Shown here in pieces: positions 41,737 to 48,756 of a DNA stretch of 48,756 nt (position 1 is the stretch's first letter; each line of letters starts with the position of its first letter). A model generated the notes under the pieces. It did no database searches and was not told the origin of the DNA. It saw only the letters and a program-made list of their open reading frames with translations. The translations under genes were made by a program, and so were the position numbers. Source of the stretch: an uncultured Ruminococcus sp. (GTDB taxonomy: Bacteria; Bacillota; Clostridia; Oscillospirales; Acutalibacteraceae); contig CACXAO010000025.1 in the NCBI GenBank assembly GCA_902765625.1, forward strand, positions 1 through 48,756. The letters run 5' to 3'.

Positions 41737-42702
41737 TTATTCCCATGTGTCTACTACGGTTTTTACCGGCGCGGGCATTGCCGAGAGATCCATGCCGAGG
41801 TTTACCAGCAAATCCTGCGCGGCGTTGTAGCCCATCTTCTTCTGCCTGTTGTTCATGGCGGCGACCTCGATGATGACCGCTAAGTTTCTGCCGGGCTTTA
41901 CGGGTATGGTGAGCGCCGGCACCTCTACTCCGAGAATGCGCATTACCTCGTTGTCCAGTCCCATGCGGTCGTACACCTTTGTGTTGTCCCATAGCTCAAG
42001 GCTGACGACCATATCGATTTTTTCCTGGGTCTTTATCGCGCCCATACCGAAAAGCTGACGCGCGTTGATTATGCCGATGCCGCGCAGCTCGATGAAGTGA
42101 CGGATATTCTGCGGAGACTGACCGATGAGCGTGTTGACGTTGGTGCGGAGGATTTCTACCGCGTCGTCCGCGACAAGACGGTGACCGCGCTTTATAAGCT
42201 CGATCGCGGTCTCGCTTTTACCTACGCCGCTGTCGCCGATAAGCAGGCAGCCTTCGCCGTATACCTCGACGAGAACGCCGTGACGGGTGATCCTCGGGGC
42301 TAACTCGCGGTTGAGGTACTGTACAAGACGCGCCGTCAGATCGGAGGTATTTTCATCGGTAGCGAAGATCGAGACCTTGTGGAGCTTTGCGCTCTCGAGA
42401 ATGACGTTTGTCGGCTCGATATGGCGGCAAATAATAACCGCCGGAGGCCCGAAGCTGAAAATCGATTCGATTACCATTTTCTGCGCCTCTGAACCGAAAC
42501 GTCCGAGATAGGCGAACTCAGTATTGCCGAGCACCTGAATCCGCTTGTTGTCAAAAAACTCAAAATAACCGGTAAGCTCCAAGCCGGGTCGGTTGATTTC
42601 GACTGTTGAAATCTTGGTTTGCTCATAGTTGTCCGCGATATAAACCTTGTCAAGCCCGAGTCTGTCCACAAGCTCGGATAAGGGTACTGAAAATTCAGAC
42701 AT
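41737..42702 (-). CDS. hprK: HPr kinase/phosphorylase
   Basis: A 321-residue sensor enzyme that phosphorylates and dephosphorylates Ser46 of HPr, the switch for carbon catabolite repression through CcpA. The Walker A is GDSGVGKS (156-163), with RHGVLVEVYGEG upstream (His141) and VADDAVEIL after it; the C-terminal signature follows. I chose ATG 42702 (MSEFSVPL) after AAAGG; an in-frame start at 42741 has no site. The gene opens the block that runs to hemZ, but no convincing promoter was found in the 51-nt gap upstream. Confidence 0.96.
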   Translation of the reverse strand: MSEFSVPLSELVDRLGLDKVYIADNYEQTKISTVEINRPGLELTGYFEFFDNKRIQVLGNTEFAYLGRFGSEAQKMVIESIFSFGPPAVIICRHIEPTNVILESAKLHKVSIFATDENTSDLTARLVQYLNRELAPRITRHGVLVEVYGEGCLLIGDSGVGKSETAIELIKRGHRLVADDAVEILRTNVNTLIGQSPQNIRHFIELRGIGIINARQLFGMGAIKTQEKIDMVVSLELWDNTKVYDRMGLDNEVMRILGVEVPALTIPVKPGRNLAVIIEVAAMNNRQKKMGYNAAQDLLVNLGMDLSAMPAPVKTVVDTWE

Positions 42703-42753
42703 ACTGCCGCCGCCTTTCGAAAAATGGGTATAAATAGTCACTATACAATTAAG

Positions 42754-43347
42754 TTATATTATACAACGATTGATTTCAATTTCGCTTACTTTTAATTCTT
42801 TTTCGGAACTAATAAACGGAACGGTAAAGCTGTCCTCTCCCCTTCGGGCGAAATTGTTGAAGATTGAAAGGTAATTAATATTTACCGACGGATTATTTTT
42901 CTTCAACAGAATTAACTGTTCCTCTATTACACGCTGCGTCCGGTTGGTCTCCTTTATCTTTTCTATCGTCGTGTCGTCGCACAGGGTGACGTAGGCTATC
43001 GGCGAGAACGAGGCTTGGGTTGAGATATAATCCACGTCGTCCTGCATAACCTCCTCGTAAACGTCCTCGCTGAGCATCAGCAGCTCGAGCTTTGCGAGAG
43101 ACAGATTCGGAATATACATATCCCTCGCAAGCGCGCACGCCTCCTCAAACGAGTCCGCCGGCACGTCTATTCCCCACGGTGTTTCTCCGCTCGAAAGGCG
43201 GTAAAACGTGTAGACCACCTGACTTCCACGTCGGTCAACGCTGACGTTTTTGATGATTGACGCGGTTTCGATCTGCCGCGAATTGTCGCAGCCCGAAAAA
43301 ACCGTGGCGACCGCGATAATTAATAATATGCTAATTCCCCGTCGCAT
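42754..43347 (-). CDS. short GerC-type germination lipoprotein
   Basis: A 197-residue lipoprotein with lipobox FSGC (Cys about 19) after a short basic-hydrophobic signal. The N-terminal region resembles the first domain of Ger(x)C proteins (RQIETASIIKNVSVDRRG, FEEACALARDMYIPNLSLAKLELLMLSED). Normal GerC subunits are about 350-400 residues, so the second and third domains are missing. The ending ISSEKELKVSEIEINRCII gives a natural stop with no remnant of coding downstream. ATG 43347 lies 7 nt after GGAGG and overlaps the permease gene by 17 nt. Confidence 0.75.
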   Translation of the reverse strand: MRRGISILLIIAVATVFSGCDNSRQIETASIIKNVSVDRRGSQVVYTFYRLSSGETPWGIDVPADSFEEACALARDMYIPNLSLAKLELLMLSEDVYEEVMQDDVDYISTQASFSPIAYVTLCDDTTIEKIKETNRTQRVIEEQLILLKKNNPSVNINYLSIFNNFARRGEDSFTVPFISSEKELKVSEIEINRCII

Positions 43348-44395
43348 TTGACTTCCTCCCAACAAAAATATACGCCGCAGGCAGCATTACCGCCGCGACA
43401 AACGTAAGCAGAATCAACAGCACCGGATTAACTAATATTTCTTTTACGGAATTAATATACGTTGCCGTGACATAGAGCGCGAAGATGATCACGGTGAAGA
43501 TCAAAACGGTTTTGCGGTCTCCGTCCGTGCACGCGCCGCGCGATATGCAGCACAAAAACAGCGCGACTATCATAAAAACCGACATTGTGGCGAGCGCAAG
43601 ATAAAAGCTCTCGATGCCTGCAAAGGGTCCGAAATGAGCCACTCGCGAAAGTACGAACGCGGGATAGGTCTGTCTGCCGGCATAATCTCCGAGCGCGAAC
43701 CAGACGAAAAACACGATCGCGGTGTACTTCAATCCGGTGAAAATCAGGGTAAACACGGGCTGACGAAAGCGGAAATTCTTCGTCACTCCCGAACAGCAGG
43801 CGAAAATTGCCGCGATAAACGACGGCGTTACAAAATAAAGCGTGTTTTGGATAAACGAGTTGAAATCTCCCTGCAGCTCAAAGCCGTAGTGACTGAAATC
43901 AAGCTCCGAAAGACTGCCGCCGAACATCAGGATATTTGTGAGCAGCGCAAACAGAAACAAAAATATTCCGAACCGCGAAATCACATTTACTCCCTTGCAC
44001 GCGGCATACGCGCAGCCGAGCAGCATTATAAATGTTATCAGGCACGGCGTTACCTCGGGAAAATATTTGGTGTGGAACATGTCGATATACGGCAAAAGAA
44101 AATACAGCGCGGTATAAACAAAGTACAGCGCGTAAAATACCGCGAGAGGAATCCGCAGCTTTGGGGTGTATCTGCGCGCAAGGCTCAGAACATCGGAATC
44201 GGTTTTCTTTTTCAGCGCAAGCGACGGTAAAAAAAACAGAAAGCATACCGCCAAGCCTGCCGCGATACAGACGGCGTTGAAGGTGAATGAAGCGTTTGAC
44301 GACAAATCATTATTCTGTAAAAGAATTACAGAACAGGCGCACAAAAGCAGTGAAAGTAGAAAACGCTTTGACGAAAACTTAACCTCGGTTTGCAT
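43331..44395 (-). CDS. spore germination receptor permease subunit (GerAB/GerKB family)
   Basis: A 354-residue membrane protein with about ten hydrophobic helices, of the APC-like germination permease family. The B subunit is believed to sense germinant. Seen: the amphipathic N-terminus and helix 1, then long helices with short loops, and TPSFIAAIFACCSGV in the helix 6 region. It overlaps gerKA by 17 nt and the GerC-type gene by 17 nt, so the three are cotranslated. ATG 44395 follows GGAGG. The specific germinant cannot be predicted. Confidence 0.88.
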   Translation of the reverse strand: MQTEVKFSSKRFLLSLLLCACSVILLQNNDLSSNASFTFNAVCIAAGLAVCFLFFLPSLALKKKTDSDVLSLARRYTPKLRIPLAVFYALYFVYTALYFLLPYIDMFHTKYFPEVTPCLITFIMLLGCAYAACKGVNVISRFGIFLFLFALLTNILMFGGSLSELDFSHYGFELQGDFNSFIQNTLYFVTPSFIAAIFACCSGVTKNFRFRQPVFTLIFTGLKYTAIVFFVWFALGDYAGRQTYPAFVLSRVAHFGPFAGIESFYLALATMSVFMIVALFLCCISRGACTDGDRKTVLIFTVIIFALYVTATYINSVKEILVNPVLLILLTFVAAVMLPAAYIFVGRKSNATGN

Positions 44396-45848
44396 CCTGC
44401 ACCTCCGTTTCCGGGAATTTCTGAACCCTTATTGTGTGCTTGGACAATCGTTTCCAGCCGGCGCGGATAAAGACATCCCTCATTCTGCGCAGAGAGAACG
44501 GCGACAGCGACGAAAGATACGGCACTCCCAGCGAGGTTTTCGCGCACATACCGATTAGCACCACGGCGGTCGCGAGGGTTATTCCCCACAGACCGGTAAA
44601 TCCGCCGACCACGATAAACATCAGCCGCAGCATCATTATCGGCGGATAAAGCGGAGACGTCACGTAACCGCATATCGCGGCTGTTGCGACGACCATCAGG
44701 GTTGACGCGCTGATTATTCCTGCGTTCACAGCGCTGTCGCCTATAACGAGCGCTCCGACAATGCTGACCGCGTGACCGAGGGATTTCGGTATTCGCAGAC
44801 CGGCTTCCTTCATTATCTCATACACAACGGTTATCGCGAGAACCTCTATCGTTACCGGAAACGGCGTTTGCGCGAGGGATTCGGAGGTATTGATCAGCAG
44901 CCACGTCGGAAAATACTCCGGATGGAACTGTGCGAGCGCGACGTAAAGCCCCGGCAGAAAGACCGAGACAAAAAACGAGAGGTACTTCATCAGGCGGATA
45001 AAAGCGGCGTAGTAGGTGCGGTTTGAGTAATCGTCCACACCCTGAAATTCCTCAACAAAGAGGTGCGGCACTATCATTACAGCAGGCGTGCCGTCGACAA
45101 TTACCGCGATCCTGCCCTCGGTAAGCTTGCCGCAGACCGTATCGGGGCGTTCGGAAATCCCCACTCCCGAAAACAGACTTCCGCTGCCGTTGTCCTCAAG
45201 ATAATCCGAAAGATAACCCGAGGCGAGCACCGTTTCGAGGTCGCAGGCGTTCAGTCGGTTTTTGAGCTTACCGAGCAAATCCGGCGACACCTGCGATTGC
45301 AGATAACATAGCATAAGCTGGGTTTTGCTGTCGCTGCCTACGGTCATCTGCTCAAACTTGAGGTCGGGAGTTTTCATTCTGCGCCGAATCAACGACATAT
45401 TGACTCTCAAAGGCTCGGTGAACCCCTCGCGTGAACCGCGCTGCACTACCTCGCTCTCGGGTTCGCTGACTCCGCGAAAGCTGTAACCCTGAACGCCGAC
45501 GGCATAAAGCTCCTCCGCACCGTCAGCCATCAGCACCGCAAAGCCCGAGGTGATGTAGGTCACGATCTCATCCGCGGAATTGAGCTTTATCACATCAGAC
45601 GAAGCCATTACAGAGGAAAACAGAACCTCCGAAACAGCCGCAGCGTCTCTTGTTCCGTAATCAAAGGTCAAAAGCGGATTGAGCACACTTTGCGAAAGCT
45701 GTTCCTTGTCGACAAGGCCTTCCATTGTAATTACCGCCGCCTGTATTTTCAGCGCTGATTTCAGGGTGAACACACGCACGGTCAGATCGGCTGAATCGCC
45801 GAAACGATATTGCAGGTCGGCTTTTATTTCGTTTATAGAATAATTCAT
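44379..45848 (-). CDS. spore germination receptor A subunit (GerAA/GerKA family)
   Basis: A 489-residue A-subunit of a germinant receptor in the spore inner membrane. Hydrophilic N-terminal part (about 1-240) contains the family segments ESEVVQRGSREGFTEPLRVN and VNMSLIRRRMKTPDLKFE. The membrane part carries GRIAVIVDGTPAVMIVPHLFVE (split by the soluble/membrane junction) and LGHAVSIVGALVIGDSAVNAG. The A subunit forms an oligomeric ion channel in known receptors. ATG 45848 follows GGTGAT. It is the first gene of the minus-strand receptor operon. Confidence 0.93.
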   Translation of the reverse strand: MNYSINEIKADLQYRFGDSADLTVRVFTLKSALKIQAAVITMEGLVDKEQLSQSVLNPLLTFDYGTRDAAAVSEVLFSSVMASSDVIKLNSADEIVTYITSGFAVLMADGAEELYAVGVQGYSFRGVSEPESEVVQRGSREGFTEPLRVNMSLIRRRMKTPDLKFEQMTVGSDSKTQLMLCYLQSQVSPDLLGKLKNRLNACDLETVLASGYLSDYLEDNGSGSLFSGVGISERPDTVCGKLTEGRIAVIVDGTPAVMIVPHLFVEEFQGVDDYSNRTYYAAFIRLMKYLSFFVSVFLPGLYVALAQFHPEYFPTWLLINTSESLAQTPFPVTIEVLAITVVYEIMKEAGLRIPKSLGHAVSIVGALVIGDSAVNAGIISASTLMVVATAAICGYVTSPLYPPIMMLRLMFIVVGGFTGLWGITLATAVVLIGMCAKTSLGVPYLSSLSPFSLRRMRDVFIRAGWKRLSKHTIRVQKFPETEVQDANRG

Positions 45849-45926
45849 TTTATCACCATTATTAACCTAAGCAGATTGCGCGCGAATATACAGGCGACTT
45901 TGGCAAATAATAGGCTTGGTGATTAG

Positions 45927-46601
45927 ATGATAATTTCAATTTTACGAACGGTTATTCTTTACGTATTCATAATTATTGCGATTCGCCTGATGGGAAAACG
46001 TCAGATCAGCGACATGCAGCCGAGCGAGCTGGTGGTGACGCTTGTCGTTTCGGACATCGCCTCTCTGCCGATGCAAAACACCTCGCAGCCGTTACTCAGC
46101 GGAGTTATTCCCGTATTGGTTCTTGTTTCGCTCGAAATCGCGGCAAGCGCGCTGATGATGAAAAGCCGTGTGTTCAGGCGGCTGATCTGCGGCAATCCGG
46201 TAGTGGTCATCGAGGACGGCAGACTCCTTCAAAAACAGCTCAAAAGACTCAGAATGAGCGCTGAAGATTTGTTCGCGCAGCTGAGGCAGCAGGATATTTT
46301 TTCGATCGACGAGGTTCAATACTGCATCGTCGAGACAAACGGCTCGATCAGCGTTCTCGAAAAGCCGCAGAACAGGGTGCCAACGGCTCAGGATCTGGGT
46401 GTGACCATTGAGGACAACAAGCTTGAGGCTGTGGTTGTTTGTGACGGAGAAATGCTCGACGACGGTATAGAACTCTGCAACGGCACCCGAAATCAGGTAT
46501 GTAAAATTCTTAATGAGAATAATAAGGAGCTGAACGAGGTGTTTATCCTGACCCTCGACGGGAACGGAAAATACAACCTGATTCAGAAGGAGGTATCATG
46601 A
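45927..46601 (+). CDS. DUF421 (YetF-like) membrane protein
   Basis: A 224-residue protein of the DUF421/YetF family: three membrane segments at about 3-22, 35-52 and 57-77, then a cytoplasmic domain with RRLICGNPVVVIEDG, MSAEDLFAQLRQQ and IDEVQYCIVETNGSISVL. The latter motifs are signatures of the family. Function is unknown; links to spores exist for B. subtilis homologues. ATG 45927 follows GGTGATTAG. The stop overlaps the next gene by ATGA. It is divergent from the germination operon. Confidence 0.9.
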   Translation: MIISILRTVILYVFIIIAIRLMGKRQISDMQPSELVVTLVVSDIASLPMQNTSQPLLSGVIPVLVLVSLEIAASALMMKSRVFRRLICGNPVVVIEDGRLLQKQLKRLRMSAEDLFAQLRQQDIFSIDEVQYCIVETNGSISVLEKPQNRVPTAQDLGVTIEDNKLEAVVVCDGEMLDDGIELCNGTRNQVCKILNENNKELNEVFILTLDGNGKYNLIQKEVS

Positions 46602-46978
46602 AGCGGTTAATAATCTCTGTATTACTCCTAGCCTTCTGCGTAGCCGGCGCGATTATCGAGACGGTCTACATCAGCGGCAGCGTTGACAGCTACACGGACA
46701 CCATCGAAAAAATAGACGGGTATATGCTGCGCGACGACTTTGAAAACGCGGTCGCCGAATGCGACAAGCTTAACAACGATTGGAGCGACAGCGCGCACGG
46801 TATCGACGCACTGCTTATTCACGATTATGTTGACGGGATCGGGTTCAGCATCGCGCAGATGAAGTCGTACATTGAAAACGGCAGCCCCGATTTGTATTTC
46901 TCCGAAAGCGAAAAAACAAAAAAGGCGCTCGCGTCTATCAAAGACAGCGAGTACCCTTATGCCGAAAATATCTTATAA
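46598..46978 (+). CDS. DUF4363 protein
   Basis: A 126-residue protein with an N-terminal signal or anchor (about 2-24) and an outside helical domain (DTIEKIDGYMLRDDFENAVAECDKLNNDWSD). It matches the small DUF4363 family that is usually encoded directly after DUF421 genes in spore-formers. The AAGGAGG site is inside the end of the DUF421 gene, and ATG 46598 overlaps its stop. No function is known. Confidence 0.82.
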   Translation: MKRLIISVLLLAFCVAGAIIETVYISGSVDSYTDTIEKIDGYMLRDDFENAVAECDKLNNDWSDSAHGIDALLIHDYVDGIGFSIAQMKSYIENGSPDLYFSESEKTKKALASIKDSEYPYAENIL

Positions 46979-46983
46979 CAAAA

Positions 46984-47019
46984 AGGAGAGGCTTGATTCC
47001 AAACCTCTCCTGTGTTTTT
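46984..47019. terminator. bidirectional terminator between DUF4363 and secF
   Basis: GGAGAGG (46985-46991) pairs with CCTCTCC (47004-47010). On the plus strand TGTGTTTTT follows; on the minus strand TTTTTGTT follows. Both convergent units can end here. Confidence 0.85.
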
Positions 47020-47047
47020 AATTGTAAGAACGGATAAATCCGATCTG

Positions 47048-48067
47048 TTATTTCGCTGCCTTCTTGGCCGCCTTGTGGTTCTGCCACATAACCCAAAGGG
47101 GACCTGCGATGCAGATTGAAGAATAACAACCCGAAACAACACCGATCATCATCGGAAGAGCGAAGCCCTTAACCGAGGAGATGTTGAAGATGGTAGCGAG
47201 TACAAATACGGTCATAATCGCTGTCAGGGTGGTGACAGAGGTCATGATTGTACGCTTGAGCGTCTTGGAAGCAGATACGTTGAATACCGTGCCGACGTCC
47301 GTTCTTCTGCCCATAAGCTTTCTCTCCTCACGGACACGGTCGTAAATTACGATGGTATCGTTCAGCGAGTAACCGAGAATCATCAGTACAACCGCGATAA
47401 AGTTGGAGTCGATAGGCATCTGGAAGATAACGTAGAGGAAGTAGATCATCGCTACGTCGTGGAACAGCGCAACAAGAGCCATAACGCCTGCGGAGAGACC
47501 GCCGATCTTTCTGAATCGGATGGTTACATAAAGTACCATGAGGATACTTGCAAGCGCAACCGCCGCAAGACACTTGAGCAGGAAGCTGAAGCCCATGGAA
47601 GCGTCTACGGAGTTAGCCTCGAGGGTGATAAAGTTGTTATCGGGATACTGAGCCTGCAGATCCTTCTCGAGGTTCTTCTGAATGTCGGTCTCGATGGAGT
47701 CGTTGCCGGAGAACTGTACGGATACGTTCTTGCCGGTGTTGCCCATCAGATCCTCGGAGAACGAGGTTGTGATCTTGTCTGTTGTCTTTTCCTGAATGAA
47801 ATCGTAAAGTGCGTTCTGATCGATGGGATGCTCCTCGTCTGAGGTGTAGCTGAAGGTCAGAGTCGCACCGCCGGAGAACTGGATGTCGAGTGTGGTGCCG
47901 AAAATAAAGTTGCAGATAATACCGATAAGGATGATGCCGAGCGAAATAACGAAGAATACTTTCTTTTTGCCGACAAAGTCGATAACCTTCTTGCCGCGGT
48001 TATACTTCTCGCTGACTTCCTGTGCGGTCATCTGAACGTCAGTCTTGTTCTGAACATCATTTTTCAT
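47048..48067 (-). CDS. secF: protein translocase subunit SecF
   Basis: A 339-residue inner-membrane protein with six predicted helices that works with SecD to pull proteins outward using the ion gradient. Seen: DIQFSGGATLTFSY of the P-loop-like first periplasmic region, SMGFSFLLKCLAAVALASI, and the later LMILGYSLNDTIVIYDRVRE and TSVTTL motifs. ATG 48067 lies after GGAGG and overlaps the secD stop by 11 nt; the frame continues open to 48082 only as a TTG. Bacillus has a fused SecDF; here they are separate genes. Confidence 0.95.
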   Translation of the reverse strand: MKNDVQNKTDVQMTAQEVSEKYNRGKKVIDFVGKKKVFFVISLGIILIGIICNFIFGTTLDIQFSGGATLTFSYTSDEEHPIDQNALYDFIQEKTTDKITTSFSEDLMGNTGKNVSVQFSGNDSIETDIQKNLEKDLQAQYPDNNFITLEANSVDASMGFSFLLKCLAAVALASILMVLYVTIRFRKIGGLSAGVMALVALFHDVAMIYFLYVIFQMPIDSNFIAVVLMILGYSLNDTIVIYDRVREERKLMGRRTDVGTVFNVSASKTLKRTIMTSVTTLTAIMTVFVLATIFNISSVKGFALPMMIGVVSGCYSSICIAGPLWVMWQNHKAAKKAAK

Positions 48068-48756
48068 CTTTAGCACCTCCAAACAACCAATTTTTGCGCA
48101 GAGGCTTGATGCCTGCGATGCTTCTGAGCATCAGTCTTGAGAAGAAGATACCCATGATGAAGTTAGAAATAACGCCGATGAGCAGTGTATAACCAAACGC
48201 GTAGATGGTACCTGTGGTGGACTCGCCGAAGATGAACGAAAGTATGTTGGACGGTCCGAATACCAGCATAAGAATGATGGATACGATAACAACGGTCATG
48301 TTACCGTCAACGATCGCGGACAGCGAATTCTTGGTACCCTTGTCAAGAGCGCCGTCGAGGGTTCTGCCTCCGCGAAGCTCCTCCTTGATACGCTCAGCGG
48401 TAATAACGTTACAGTCAACGCCCATACCGATTGAAAGAATCATACCCGCGATACCGGGCAGGGTCATGGTGAATGACGGGAACGCCGGGAAGTAACCCGA
48501 AACCGCCGCAACGGTGAGACCCATCTGACCGATAAGCGCGATGATCGCGACAAAACCGGGGAGACGGTAGAAGATGAGCATGATGATCGCAATGAGGATA
48601 AATGCAACAATAGCCGCGTAAGCCATTGCGGTCAGGGCGTTTTCACCGAGGGTAGCGGAAATGTTGCCGTAGTTGGCGGTTTCCAGCTGGAAGGGAAGCG
48701 CGCCCGCGTTGATCTTCTGAGCGAGCTCTGTTGCCTGCTTAGCGGTGAAGCTGCCT
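48057..48756 (-). CDS. secD: protein translocase subunit SecD, C-terminal part
   Basis: The C-terminal 232 residues of SecD; the start is beyond the right edge of the window. The typical NAGALPF segment opens the visible part (INAGALPFQLE), then TLGENALTAMAYAAIVAFILIAI leads into the six-helix membrane region. The IGMGVDCNVITAERIKEEL and TLDGALDKGTKNSLSAIVDGN motifs match SecD, whose conserved Asp in helix 4 lies in GMGVDCNV. It is read straight into secF. Confidence 0.96.
   Translation of the reverse strand, partial: GSFTAKQATELAQKINAGALPFQLETANYGNISATLGENALTAMAYAAIVAFILIAIIMLIFYRLPGFVAIIALIGQMGLTVAAVSGYFPAFPSFTMTLPGIAGMILSIGMGVDCNVITAERIKEELRGGRTLDGALDKGTKNSLSAIVDGNMTVVIVSIILMLVFGPSNILSFIFGESTTGTIYAFGYTLLIGVISNFIMGIFFSRLMLRSIAGIKPLRKNWLFGGAKDEK

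Noticed and set aside
42703..42753. TATAAT in the gap before hprK as its promoter
   Set aside because: No acceptable -35 lies at 16-18 nt; the match comes from the last codons of the germination gene.
45849..45926. Sporulation sigma-factor promoters between gerKA and DUF421
   Set aside because: GAATA-like and AATAATA-like words occur, but spacing and sequence fit no consensus well enough.

Overview
The window is chromosomal core DNA from an endospore-forming member of the Bacillota, most likely class Clostridia (Oscillospirales/Ruminococcus-like). The evidence is the sporulation and germination genes (YlmC/YmxH, YabP, YabQ, SpoVB, a GerA-type receptor), the Gram-positive regulators (HprK, Rex, WhiA, ArgR) and the B. 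subtilis-like order spoVB-mazG-hup-rqcP-yabP-yabQ-divIC-S1. TTG and GTG starts are used several times, each backed by a Shine-Dalgarno sequence. I found no rRNA, tRNA, CRISPR array, insertion sequence or phage gene.

Layout. 1-2065 (minus): the 5' part of rpsB, a SleB-like secreted cell-wall hydrolase with a long structured leader, and a small YlmC/YmxH gene. 2174-3049 (plus): a DegV lipid-binding protein. 3114-5827 (minus): typA coupled to a DEDDh exonuclease with a zinc ribbon. 6092-12093 (plus): an acn-icd-rex-comEC operon from one strong promoter, joining 2-oxoglutarate synthesis to the NADH sensor Rex. 12107-18010 (minus): a five-gene Dlt-like operon. 18217-25335 (minus): an rRNA methyltransferase, hpf, the yab/divIC cluster, hup, mazG, spoVB and a zinc-ribbon protein. 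25422-42702 (minus): sixteen tightly packed genes from hprK to hemZ, none more than 34 nt apart (cell wall, isoprenoids, DNA repair, ppGpp, NAD, arginine control). 42754-45848 (minus): a germinant-receptor operon with a short C subunit. 45927-46978 (plus): a DUF421-DUF4363 pair. 47048-48756 (minus): secDF, with secD running off the end.

The most interesting locus is the Dlt-like operon at 12107-18010. It encodes an amino-acid adenylating enzyme, a carrier protein, a fold-type III PLP decarboxylase, an MBOAT acyltransferase and a DltD/SGNH-like protein. The decarboxylase lacks hallmarks of diaminopimelate decarboxylase and instead resembles BtrK of butirosin synthesis, which decarboxylates glutamate while it is tethered to a carrier protein. 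My inference is that the operon makes an amine-bearing acyl group (for example 4-aminobutyryl) on the carrier and moves it to an extracellular glycan: a Dlt-like surface modification that does not use D-alanine.

Other points of note are a hairpin covering the yabP ribosome-binding site, hairpins in both wide gaps of the Dlt-like operon, a ComEC whose C-terminal domain has lost the metallo-beta-lactamase metal motif, and the missing xseA beside xseB.
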